From: an uncultured Pelagibacteraceae bacterium
GTDB lineage: Bacteria; Pseudomonadota; Alphaproteobacteria; Pelagibacterales; Pelagibacteraceae
Assembly: GCA_902617715.1 (NCBI GenBank)
Contig: CACMXS010000004.1
Span: forward strand, 1-64,000
Direction: 5' to 3'
Length of the DNA: 64,000 nt
The notes beneath the pieces were generated by a model that saw only the letters and a list, made by a program, of their open reading frames with translations, did no database searches and was not told the origin of the DNA. Shown in pieces: positions 36,441 to 44,633 of the stretch (positions are counted from its first letter, which is position 1; every line of letters begins with the position of its first letter). The position numbers and the translations under genes are program-made.

Positions 36441-37269
36441 AAAAAAATCAAAAAAAAAAGAAAAAAAAATAGTTAAAAAAAAAGCAATAAAATCCAAATC
36501 AAATATCATAAAAAAAATAAAAAAAAGTACAAAAACTAAAATAAAAAAAACTTCCTTAAAAAAAACTCAAAAGTCTGAAAGATCAAATGTCGATCAAAAA
36601 GGAGAAAATTTAAGAATTTCAAAAAGTAATGAAATAAAGCCTGAAATAAAAAAAGTTAAGAAACAGGAAACTGCTAAAAGAGAATATAAAATTAAAGATT
36701 TTATAGTTTATCCAAAACATGGAGTTGGTCAAATTACTGAATTTAAAAAAATCAATATAGGCGGAATTGATGTGGAAACTTATATTATCAAATTTGAAAA
36801 AGATAAAGCAAATGGAATGGTGCCTGTAAATAAACAATTACATTTACGTCCTTTAGCTACCATTAACCAAGTTAATAAATGTATCTCTATTTTAAAAAGC
36901 AAACCAAAAATTAAAAGGTCAATGTGGAGTAGGCGAGCTCAAGAATATGAAGCTAAAATATCTTCTGGAAAAATCTATGAATTAGCAGAAGTCGTAAGAG
37001 ATCTTAACAAGGGAGATGATCTAATGGTCGACCAATCATACAGTGAAAGACAGTTATTTGAAAAAGCATATGAAAGAATTTTGTCTGAATTTAAAATTAT
37101 ATTAAATCTTTCCTTGGAGGATACACAAAAAAAATTAGATAAGGCATTAAGAAGAAATTTAGAAGGTCAAAATAAAACTCCCACACAAGTTATAAAAAAC
37201 CCTTCATCTGAATTATCTGAAGAAGAACCTATTTCTGAAAATGATGCTGAGGAGTCTTTAGAAAACTAA
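36382..37269 (+). CDS. CarD/CdnL-family RNA polymerase-binding regulator with Lys-rich N-terminal extension
   Basis: [23 protein letters not shown]...[18 protein letters not shown] (CarD RID), C-terminal helical [17 protein letters not shown]; first ~95 aa Lys-rich low complexity. Start overlaps the 3' end of fdxA. Confidence 0.88.
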   Translation: MKNIKMKKISLKNILKKTFKKKSKKKEKKIVKKKAIKSKSNIIKKIKKSTKTKIKKTSLKKTQKSERSNVDQKGENLRISKSNEIKPEIKKVKKQETAKREYKIKDFIVYPKHGVGQITEFKKINIGGIDVETYIIKFEKDKANGMVPVNKQLHLRPLATINQVNKCISILKSKPKIKRSMWSRRAQEYEAKISSGKIYELAEVVRDLNKGDDLMVDQSYSERQLFEKAYERILSEFKIILNLSLEDTQKKLDKALRRNLEGQNKTPTQVIKNPSSELSEEEPISENDAEESLEN

Positions 37270-37271
37270 AA

Positions 37272-37313
37272 AAAAACGCCTCTCACACAGAAAGCGTTAT
37301 GAGAAGCGTTTTT
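37272..37313. terminator. Bidirectional intrinsic terminator between carD and the mini basic protein gene
   Basis: aaaacgcCtctca / tgagaAgcgtttt stem (13 pairs, one C-A mismatch) with 14-nt loop; T5 on + side, T9 on - side. Confidence 0.8.
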
Positions 37314-37332
37314 AATAAAGAATACTAAGCTA

Positions 37333-37410
37333 CTATCTTCTTCTTCTTTTTTTAGCTTTTTTCTTAGCTTTTTTCTTAGCCTTCTTTGCTTTTTTTCTTC
37401 TTTTAGCCAT
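37333..37410 (-). CDS. 25-aa Lys/Arg/Ala-only microprotein MAKRRKKAKKAKKKAKKKAKKRRRR
   Basis: Codon-by-codon reverse translation: ATG GCT AAA AGA AGA AAA AAA GCA AAG AAG GCT AAG AAA AAA GCT AAG AAA AAA GCT AAA AAA AGA AGA AGA AGA TAG; SD AAAGGGAG upstream; promoter and terminator flank it. Missed by the ORF track. Confidence 0.75.
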   Translation of the reverse strand: MAKRRKKAKKAKKKAKKKAKKRRRR

Positions 37411-37432
37411 CTTTAGCTCCCTTTAAGTTAAA

Positions 37433-37449
37433 CGAATCAAATTGATTCG
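37433..37449. promoter_or_regulatory. Perfect inverted repeat cgaatcaa-a-ttgattcg in the predicted 5' UTR
   Basis: 8-bp arms separated by 1 nt, between predicted TSS and SD of the microprotein gene. Confidence 0.6.
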
Positions 37450-37460
37450 CGATTACCTTA

Positions 37461-37489
37461 TTTTTATTTTTTTATACACGTTATGTCAA
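37461..37489 (-). promoter_or_regulatory. Sigma70-like promoter for the microprotein gene
   Basis: Reverse strand TTGACA (37484-37489) - 17 nt - TAAAAA (37461-37466), about 50 nt upstream of the ATG. Confidence 0.55.
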
Positions 37490-37607
37490 TTCTTAAATTA
37501 AATTAAAATTTTTCGAAAAACTAAAAAAAAAATTATTTTTAATAAAATTTAGAAATGTTTGAAAAAGTTAATGTTTATGCGCTTTATAATCAAATATTTA
37601 AATTCAA

Positions 37608-39314
37608 TTAATAAAGTTTTTCTAAGTCATGTTTATATTTTTCCAAAATTTTTTTTCTTTTTAGTTTTAATGTTGGTGTCAACATTCCATTTTCAATTGT
37701 AAATTCTTCTTTAATTAATTTAAATTTTTTAACTTTTTCTACTAAAGATAAACTTTTATTCAAATTTTCTAAATAAAACTCAATTTCATTTTCATTTTCT
37801 TCACTTTCACTTACAATTAAAGCAACTAAATAATTTTTTTTATCTCCATAAACAAAACTTTGTTTAATTTTTTCACTCAAGCATAACAAATTTTCAATTT
37901 TTGATGGAGAAATGTTATCGCCACCTAAATTTACAATAATTTCTTTTTTTCGATCAGTTATTTTTAAATTTCCACCTTTTGTTATTTCTCCTATATCTCC
38001 AGTATGCAACCATCCATCTTTGATAATTTCATTTGTCTCCTTTTTCATATTCCAATATCCAAGCATAACATTTTCTCCTTTAACTAAAATTTCACCATCA
38101 TCACCAATTTTTACACTGTTGGTTTTGAAAGGTGGACCAACGGTCTCTATTTCGATATTTCCAGGAATATTACAGCTCACAACAGGAGAGGCCTCCGTTA
38201 ATCCATAACCTTGAAGAGTTGGTAAGCCTATAGAATTCAAAAATTCACCTATTTTTTGGTCTAAAGCTCCACCTCCAGAAACAAAAGCTTTCAGCTTACC
38301 TCCAAACTGTTTTTTAATTTTTCTTCTTACTAATTTTTCACAGAAAAGATTGATAATTTTTTCTCTAAAATTTAGTCTTTCTTTTTTTAAAATTTTAGTT
38401 CCAAGTAAAATAGTATTTTCTATCAATTTCTTTTTTAAACCTTTTTGTTTTGAAAAATTAAGAGAAATTTTACTATATAAATTTTGATAAAATCTTGGAA
38501 CTGCTGTCATAATAGTAGGTTTTGCTAATGCCATGTTAGGTAATAATTTTTCTAAACTTTCAGCATAAAAAACTTTTGCCCCAAGAGATATTTGTACGTA
38601 TTGAACAGTGTGTTCATATGAGTGAGACAAAGGAAGCCAGGTTAAAAAGACAGGTTCAACTTTTTTAAATAATGAATTTAAAATTTCTTGTGCACCTTCA
38701 CAGTTAGATAAAATACCTCCATGGCTAAGCATTACACCCTTGGGGTTGCCTGTTGTTCCTGAGGTATAAATAATGCAAGCAACATCTTTTCTTTTAATCT
38801 TTGTATTATATTCAAGTGGTACTGGAAATAATTTGGACTCTTTTTTAAAATAATCTTCTAAAATTTTTTCAATACTTTCAATTTCTTTATTAAAATTTTC
38901 AATAGATAGTATTTTTGTATTATTTGATACAAACTTTTCAATTTTTTTTAATTGAAAGTTATTTGACACAATACATATCTTTGGTTGGCAATCATTAAAG
39001 ATATATTCATAATCCTTTTCTGAATACGTCGTAAATAAAGGAACAGTTACTCCACCAGCATTCATTATAGATATATCTGCTATTAGCCATTCAGGACGAT
39101 TTTCAGATAAAAGCACACATCTGTCTCCAGAAGATATATTCCTTCTTAAGTATTCAGATAAAATTCTAATATTCAATTCTACTTGACCCCATTTTAGAAA
39201 ATCTTGTTTACCAGCTTTTAACCATTTTAAAAATGGGGAGTCATTCGTAGCAATTTTTTGTTTATACTTTTCGAAAAAAAGTTCTACAAGACTATTAATT
39301 TTATATATTTCCAT
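37608..39314 (-). CDS. AMP-dependent long-chain acyl-CoA synthetase
   Basis: ACIIYTSGTTGNPKGVMLSHGG, LQGYGLTEASPVVS, GWLHTGDIGEITKGGNLKITDRKKEIIV. Confidence 0.92.
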   Translation of the reverse strand: MEIYKINSLVELFFEKYKQKIATNDSPFLKWLKAGKQDFLKWGQVELNIRILSEYLRRNISSGDRCVLLSENRPEWLIADISIMNAGGVTVPLFTTYSEKDYEYIFNDCQPKICIVSNNFQLKKIEKFVSNNTKILSIENFNKEIESIEKILEDYFKKESKLFPVPLEYNTKIKRKDVACIIYTSGTTGNPKGVMLSHGGILSNCEGAQEILNSLFKKVEPVFLTWLPLSHSYEHTVQYVQISLGAKVFYAESLEKLLPNMALAKPTIMTAVPRFYQNLYSKISLNFSKQKGLKKKLIENTILLGTKILKKERLNFREKIINLFCEKLVRRKIKKQFGGKLKAFVSGGGALDQKIGEFLNSIGLPTLQGYGLTEASPVVSCNIPGNIEIETVGPPFKTNSVKIGDDGEILVKGENVMLGYWNMKKETNEIIKDGWLHTGDIGEITKGGNLKITDRKKEIIVNLGGDNISPSKIENLLCLSEKIKQSFVYGDKKNYLVALIVSESEENENEIEFYLENLNKSLSLVEKVKKFKLIKEEFTIENGMLTPTLKLKRKKILEKYKHDLEKLY

Positions 39315-39318
39315 ATTA

Positions 39319-39403
39319 TGGTGGGCGAAGAGAGAATCGAACTCTCACTTCTTACGAAACACGATTTTGAGTCGTGCGCGTCTACCAGTTCCGCCATTCG
39401 CCC
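39319..39403 (-). tRNA. tRNA-Leu (anticodon CAA)
   Basis: Reverse complement GGGCGAATGGCGGAACTGGTAGACGCGCACGACTCAAAATCGTG...GAGTTCGATTCTC...TTCGCCCACCA. Confidence 0.95.
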
Positions 39404-39463
39404 CTTAATTATTTAATAATTAATTAAATAGTATAAGAACTAAAATTATATTAAAACCAAAAA

Positions 39464-40069
39464 ATGTTTAATTCTCTTTATAAAAAATGTTTAAATTTAG
39501 CCACTCATAAAAGTTCTAAATATTATTTAGCAATCATTTCATTTGTAGAAAGTTCTTTTTTTCCAATACCGCCAGACGTAATGGTAATTCCAATGGTAAT
39601 TTCAAAAAAAAATGATTTTATTAAAATTTTTCTCATAGCAACAATATTTTCAGTATTAGGAGGAATTCTAGGCTATATAATTGGAGCGTTATTTTTTGAT
39701 ATTGGAATGCAAATTATGAGCTTATATAACTATGAAGATAAACTTGTTAATTTAAAAAACAGCCTCTTAATTAGTGATGGTTTTTATGCTTGGCTTGGAA
39801 TTCTTTTTTTAGCTGGTTTTACCCCATTGCCATATAAAGTTTTTACAATTGCCAGTGGTTTGATTGGTTTCAATATTTTAATTTTTATCTTAATTAGTAT
39901 AATTTCAAGAGGACTGCGCTTTTTTATAGTTTCATATTTTTCATATAAATTTGGAGATTTCTTTACACTATTTATGGACAAACATGGATCCAAATGGTTT
40001 ACAATTCTTGGAGTATTGATTTTAATAATTGGAGTATTAATTTATTTTATAGTTAAAATGAATGTATAA
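39464..40069 (+). CDS. YqaA/DedA-family membrane protein
   Basis: FVESSFFPIPPDVMVIPMVI, LGILFLAGFTPLPYKVFTIASGLI. Confidence 0.85.
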   Translation: MFNSLYKKCLNLATHKSSKYYLAIISFVESSFFPIPPDVMVIPMVISKKNDFIKIFLIATIFSVLGGILGYIIGALFFDIGMQIMSLYNYEDKLVNLKNSLLISDGFYAWLGILFLAGFTPLPYKVFTIASGLIGFNILIFILISIISRGLRFFIVSYFSYKFGDFFTLFMDKHGSKWFTILGVLILIIGVLIYFIVKMNV

Positions 40070-40550
40070 TTTAAAACTAGAAACTTATCTAAAAATAATT
40101 TTTCTTATAAGTGCATTTTCTCTTATTTCTGCATATTTTATAGAATTTATACTTGGACACCAGCCCTGCAATCTTTGCCTAATACAGAGGATTCCATATG
40201 GATTAAGTATTGCACTATTAATTTATAATTATTTTTTTAAAAACCATACAAAATTTATTTTTTTACTGTTAATTTTAGTATTTGCTTTTTCATTTATAGT
40301 ATCATTTTATCATTTTGGGATTGAACAAGGTTTTTTTCAGGAATCAAATCTCTGTAAGGTAAAGAATACAACTGAAATCATTTCTAAAGAAGAGTTATTG
40401 AAACAATTACAAGAAAAAGTTGTAAGCTGCAAAGATGTGACATTTAGAATTTTGGGATTATCTCTTACTACATTTAATATAATTATAAGTATAATTTTAA
40501 TTATCTTATTAACAACAATTTTTAAAAATTATGAAAAATTCAAAAACTAA
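40062..40550 (+). CDS. dsbB: Disulfide bond formation protein DsbB
   Basis: Four TM; HQPCNLCLIQRIPY redox motif and second Cys pair (NLCKV...VVSCKD). Confidence 0.85.
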   Translation: MYNLKLETYLKIIFLISAFSLISAYFIEFILGHQPCNLCLIQRIPYGLSIALLIYNYFFKNHTKFIFLLLILVFAFSFIVSFYHFGIEQGFFQESNLCKVKNTTEIISKEELLKQLQEKVVSCKDVTFRILGLSLTTFNIIISIILIILLTTIFKNYEKFKN

Positions 40551-41061
40551 AGTTGAAGAGTTTATTCGAGTAGATCATGCTGGTGAAAGGGGTGCAGTAA
40601 AAATTTATGAAGGCCAATTATTAGCATTAAACACTCTAGTAAAAGATGAAAATTTAAAAAAAATAATAGAGGAAATGAAAGTTCACGAAAAACAACATTG
40701 TGATTTTTTTGAAAAAGAAATTAAAAAAAGAAATATAAAGCCTACAAAATTTCTGCCTTTATGGGATTTGCTGGGTGTTGCTTTGGGTTTTGGTTCAACG
40801 ATACTTGGAAAAAAAGCTGCTATGTTATGTACCGCTTCTGTAGAAGAAGTTATCGATGAACATTATCAAAATCAGATAAATCATCTAGGTTCTGAAGAAA
40901 AAGTATTAAAGAAAAATATAATTAAATTTAGAGAAGATGAATTACATCACAAAGATATAGCTTATGAAAAAGGAGCTACCAAAAAAGGACTATATTCTGT
41001 TATGGATAAAATTATTAAAACAGGCTCAAAACTAGCAATTAATATTTCTGAGAAGATTTAA
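40531..41061 (+). CDS. coq7: Demethoxyubiquinone hydroxylase (COQ7)
   Basis: FIRVDHAGERGAVKIYEGQL, EMKVHEKQHCDFF, ASVEEVIDEHYQNQ, REDELHHKDIA diiron ligands. Confidence 0.92.
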   Translation: MKNSKTKVEEFIRVDHAGERGAVKIYEGQLLALNTLVKDENLKKIIEEMKVHEKQHCDFFEKEIKKRNIKPTKFLPLWDLLGVALGFGSTILGKKAAMLCTASVEEVIDEHYQNQINHLGSEEKVLKKNIIKFREDELHHKDIAYEKGATKKGLYSVMDKIIKTGSKLAINISEKI

Positions 41062-41064
41062 AAT

Positions 41065-41634
41065 TTAAGCCTCTAACTCAACATCCCAATATAAGTAATC
41101 CATCCAACTTTTGTGCAAATAATTTGGTGGAAAGTTTTTTCCGTTTCTGTGAAGATCTTCTGTAGATGGTTGATAAGGATATTGAGAAAGTTTCATTCCA
41201 GATAATTTTAATAATTTACCACCTTTTTTAACATTGCACGCTGAGCAAGCTGTCACGACATTATCCCAATTAGTTTCTCCTCCCTTAGATCTTGGTAATA
41301 GATGGTCAAATGTTAATTCCTCATTACTTCCACAATATTGGCAAGAAAATTTGTCTCTTAAAAAAACATTAAATCTTGTAAAACTTGGTTTAGATTGCGG
41401 GACAATATAATCTTTTAACGCTATAACACTTGGTAACTGCATTGTAAATGATGGACTTCTAACTACTCTTTCATAATTACTTACAATTATAACCCGATCC
41501 AAAAAAACTGATTTAACAGTATCCTGCCATGACCATAGTGAAAGTGGATAATAACTCAAAGGTCTATAATCTGCATTCAAAACTAATGCTGGGCATTTTT
41601 CTAATGATATATCTTGTTCAATAAAATTATTCAT
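41065..41634 (-). CDS. HNH endonuclease family protein
   Basis: FSCQYCGSNEELTFDHLLPRSKGGETNWDNVVTACSACNVKKG. Confidence 0.92.
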   Translation of the reverse strand: MNNFIEQDISLEKCPALVLNADYRPLSYYPLSLWSWQDTVKSVFLDRVIIVSNYERVVRSPSFTMQLPSVIALKDYIVPQSKPSFTRFNVFLRDKFSCQYCGSNEELTFDHLLPRSKGGETNWDNVVTACSACNVKKGGKLLKLSGMKLSQYPYQPSTEDLHRNGKNFPPNYLHKSWMDYLYWDVELEA

Positions 41635-41679
41635 AAATAAATCTTAACTTAAATAAAAAATTATTTCAATATTTAGAAA

Positions 41680-42333
41680 TTATATAAATTTTTTTCGAAT
41701 ATAATTTAAAGCTATACTTGAAGCTTCAATTGGAATATTATGTCCACAATTTTTTACTAAATATGTTTCAATATTAACATTGTTTCTTAAGAAAAAATCT
41801 TTGGCTTCTAATAAATGATTTGATGAAACAACTTCATCTGAGTCTCCATGAATTAATAATATATCAGTCGAATTTTTTTTTCTAACTTTCAAGTCTTCTT
41901 GATGTATAATTTTGCCAGAAAAACCAACTACACAATTGAATCTATCACTTGATGTTAAACCTAAATTAATTGACATCATGCAACCTTGGCTAAAACCTGA
42001 TAGGCATATTTTTCTATTATCTAGATTATACTCCTTTTTAACTTCCTCAATAAATTGTTTTAATTTAATTTCAGCTTTTTTTGACTCTTCAAGAATATAT
42101 AAAGGATCATCTTTTGTTAAATCAAACCATTGATAACCAGAGGGATTTATTAAGCATTTTTCGTGACCATTTGGACATAAAAAAATAGTGTTAGGTAAAA
42201 ATCTTCTCCAATTTAATGTTAACATGCTAATATCATTTCCGTCACCACCATAACCGTGGAGCAAAATTACTGCATTCTTAATGGTAATATCATTTTCTGG
42301 TTTTATAATTTTAGTATCTAGACAAAATGTCAT
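41680..42333 (-). CDS. Phospholipase/carboxylesterase family alpha/beta hydrolase
   Basis: AVILLHGYGGDGNDISML, ICLSGFSQGCMMSINLGL, DILLIHGDSDEVV. Confidence 0.88.
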   Translation of the reverse strand: MTFCLDTKIIKPENDITIKNAVILLHGYGGDGNDISMLTLNWRRFLPNTIFLCPNGHEKCLINPSGYQWFDLTKDDPLYILEESKKAEIKLKQFIEEVKKEYNLDNRKICLSGFSQGCMMSINLGLTSSDRFNCVVGFSGKIIHQEDLKVRKKNSTDILLIHGDSDEVVSSNHLLEAKDFFLRNNVNIETYLVKNCGHNIPIEASSIALNYIRKKFI

Positions 42334-42382
42334 AGTCTCTTATTTATGTTTTTTTATTTTAAAAACACCCTACAATATAATT

Positions 42383-42586
42383 ATGATTTCAGGAATGTTA
42401 CTTAAATTTTTATCTATATTTTTATTATTAGCAGTAGGAATTGTTTTAATTTTAGGTATTGGAACATTATTCAAAGGTGGAAAAGATAGTAAGAAATATT
42501 CTAACAAATTAATGCAACTAAGAGTTCTTCTTCAATTTATCGCGATTATAGCTTTAGTTGGTTTTGCTTACTTTTTTAAAAACTAA
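42383..42586 (+). CDS. Twin-transmembrane (HIG1-like) small protein
   Basis: 67 aa MISGMLLKFLSIFLLLAVGIVLILGIGTLFKGGKDSKKYSNKLMQLRVLLQFIAIIALVGFAYFFKN (start re-assigned from the track). Confidence 0.75.
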   Translation: MISGMLLKFLSIFLLLAVGIVLILGIGTLFKGGKDSKKYSNKLMQLRVLLQFIAIIALVGFAYFFKN

Positions 42587-43092
42587 TTATAAAAACTTAA
42601 CCATTCAATAAATTTTTTATTCTCAAAATCTATTGACCCTAATATTCTTGCGAATTCCTTACCATCCTTGTTAAATAAAATAGAAGTCGGGATACCTCGT
42701 AAAGACAATTTTTTTGCTAAAGTTTTTGGATTATCATAATAAAAGTTAAGGTTTTTTATTTTTAAATCATCAAAAAATTTTTGTGATTTTTCTATAGAGT
42801 CGTTACCTACATTAATAGGAAAAATTTTTAGATTATCAAGATTTTTATTTGTCAGTAGTTTGTCTAAAGATGGCATCTCTTCTTTGCAAGGTGCACACCA
42901 TGTTGCCCAGAAATTTAATAAAACCAACTCTCCTTTAAAATTTTTTAAGTCTAATTCATTTTTTTTTTGATCCAAAAACACCAAATCATTATATCTTTTT
43001 AAATTCTTATGAATTTTAATATTTTTAATTTCTGGAACTTCATTGGCAAAGGTATTAGATATAAAAAAAAAGAATATTATTAAAAATCTCAT
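42583..43092 (-). CDS. TlpA/ResA-like thioredoxin-fold protein
   Basis: Signal peptide; LVLLNFWATWCAPCKEEMPSLDKL. Confidence 0.9.
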   Translation of the reverse strand: MRFLIIFFFFISNTFANEVPEIKNIKIHKNLKRYNDLVFLDQKKNELDLKNFKGELVLLNFWATWCAPCKEEMPSLDKLLTNKNLDNLKIFPINVGNDSIEKSQKFFDDLKIKNLNFYYDNPKTLAKKLSLRGIPTSILFNKDGKEFARILGSIDFENKKFIEWLSFYN

Positions 43093-43116
43093 GTTAAAAA
43101 GGTATAAATAATTACC

Positions 43117-44508
43117 ATGTCAAAAAATAAAAACAACCATGCAATATGGAATACTAGAATAAAAAAAAAAACCTCAGGTATTTTTTTAAAAGTTGGTAGC
43201 TCAATAGTTGTTGATAAAAAACTATATAGAGAAGACATCCGTGGCTCTATTGCTCATGTTGAAATGTTATTCAGACAAAAAATTATCTCCTTTCAAATCA
43301 AAAATAAAATTATTTATGGACTTAAAAAAATTGAAAAAGAAATTTCTAAAAACAAATTTGAATTTGATACTAAGTATGAAGATATTCATATGAACATTGA
43401 AAAAAGACTTTTTAAAATTATTGGAGATGAAGCAGGATACATGCACACCGCAAGATCAAGAAATGACCAAGTTATTACAGATTTTAAAATATGGATTAAA
43501 TCAGCAACAAAAGAGATTAACAGTAATTTGATTAAGATCATTAAAACAACTCTTAAAATTGCAGAAAAAAATATAGAAACCGTTATGCCTGGTCTCACTC
43601 ACCTTAAAAATGCTCAACCAGTTTCACTTGGTCATTATTTGATGGCTTACGTAGAAATGTTTTTAAGAGATAAAAAAAGATTTACTAACAACATGGAAAG
43701 TTTAAATGAAAATCCATTAGGTGTCTCAGCTTTAACTGGTACTTCATTTAACATAGACAGAAATTATACAACAAAAAAACTTGGTTTTAAAAGACCTACT
43801 AATAATTCTATAGACACTGTTTCTGATAGAGATTTTGTTTTAGATTATTTATACTGTTGTTCTGTTTGTTCTATGCACATCTCAAGAATTGCTGAAGAAC
43901 TAATTATTTGGTGTTCAGATGGTTTTGGTTTAATAAAACTTTCTGACAAAGTTGTTACTGGTTCTTCAATAATGCCCCAAAAAAAAAATCCTGACTTAAT
44001 GGAATATTTAAGAGGTAAAACAGGTTCTGTTTATGGAAATTTATTTTCAATGCTCACAATTTTGAAGGGTTTACCTTTATCTTATTTTAAAGACCTTCAA
44101 GATGATAAGGAAATTGTTTTTAAGACGCATGAAACTCTAATTAATAATATAAAAATTTTGGATGAAATTCTTAATAACATGACTCCCAACAAAAAAAAAA
44201 TGTTAGATTTAGCTAATACAGGTTTTATTACTGCTACTGATCTTGCAGATTATTTGGTAAAAAATCATGCCATGTCTTTTAGAAATGCATATCAAAAAAC
44301 TGCTGCTATAGTAAATTACGCTGAAAAAAATAAAAAAAAACTTCACGATCTTAATTTAGAGGAGTTAAAAAAAATTGAGCCAAAATTGACTCAAAATGTT
44401 TTAAAAGTATTTGATCTTAAATACTCTATAAATTCAAAAAAATCTTATGGAGGAACATCTTTTGATAACATCAAAAAAATGATATTGAAATATAAAAAAC
44501 AATTATGA
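43117..44508 (+). CDS. argH: Argininosuccinate lyase
   Basis: HTARSRNDQVITDFKIW, GLTHLKNAQPVSLGHYLMAY, TGSSIMPQKKNPDLMEYLRGK. Confidence 0.97.
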   Translation: MSKNKNNHAIWNTRIKKKTSGIFLKVGSSIVVDKKLYREDIRGSIAHVEMLFRQKIISFQIKNKIIYGLKKIEKEISKNKFEFDTKYEDIHMNIEKRLFKIIGDEAGYMHTARSRNDQVITDFKIWIKSATKEINSNLIKIIKTTLKIAEKNIETVMPGLTHLKNAQPVSLGHYLMAYVEMFLRDKKRFTNNMESLNENPLGVSALTGTSFNIDRNYTTKKLGFKRPTNNSIDTVSDRDFVLDYLYCCSVCSMHISRIAEELIIWCSDGFGLIKLSDKVVTGSSIMPQKKNPDLMEYLRGKTGSVYGNLFSMLTILKGLPLSYFKDLQDDKEIVFKTHETLINNIKILDEILNNMTPNKKKMLDLANTGFITATDLADYLVKNHAMSFRNAYQKTAAIVNYAEKNKKKLHDLNLEELKKIEPKLTQNVLKVFDLKYSINSKKSYGGTSFDNIKKMILKYKKQL

Positions 44509-44633
44509 TTAAAAAAATAATTTTGATACTTTTTTTACTTGCTTCAATTATAGCTTGTGGAAAAAAAGGTGATCCCGAATATAAGGCAAAAAAATCAAAT
44601 TTTATTAACACCAAAATATATCTGGTGTCATGA
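44505..44633 (+). CDS. LptM/YifL-like small lipoprotein MIKKIILILFLLASIIACGKKGDPEYKAKKSNFINTKIYLVS
   Basis: 42 aa; lipobox IIAC followed by GKKGDPEY; ATGA overlaps with both argH stop and lysA start. Missing from the ORF track. Confidence 0.8.
   Translation: MIKKIILILFLLASIIACGKKGDPEYKAKKSNFINTKIYLVS

Noticed and set aside
37608-39314. K/R/A microprotein as merely the 3' UTR of the acyl-CoA synthetase gene
   Set aside because: A 197-bp gap with its own -35/-10, SD and terminator makes an independent unit more likely, although read-through is not excluded.
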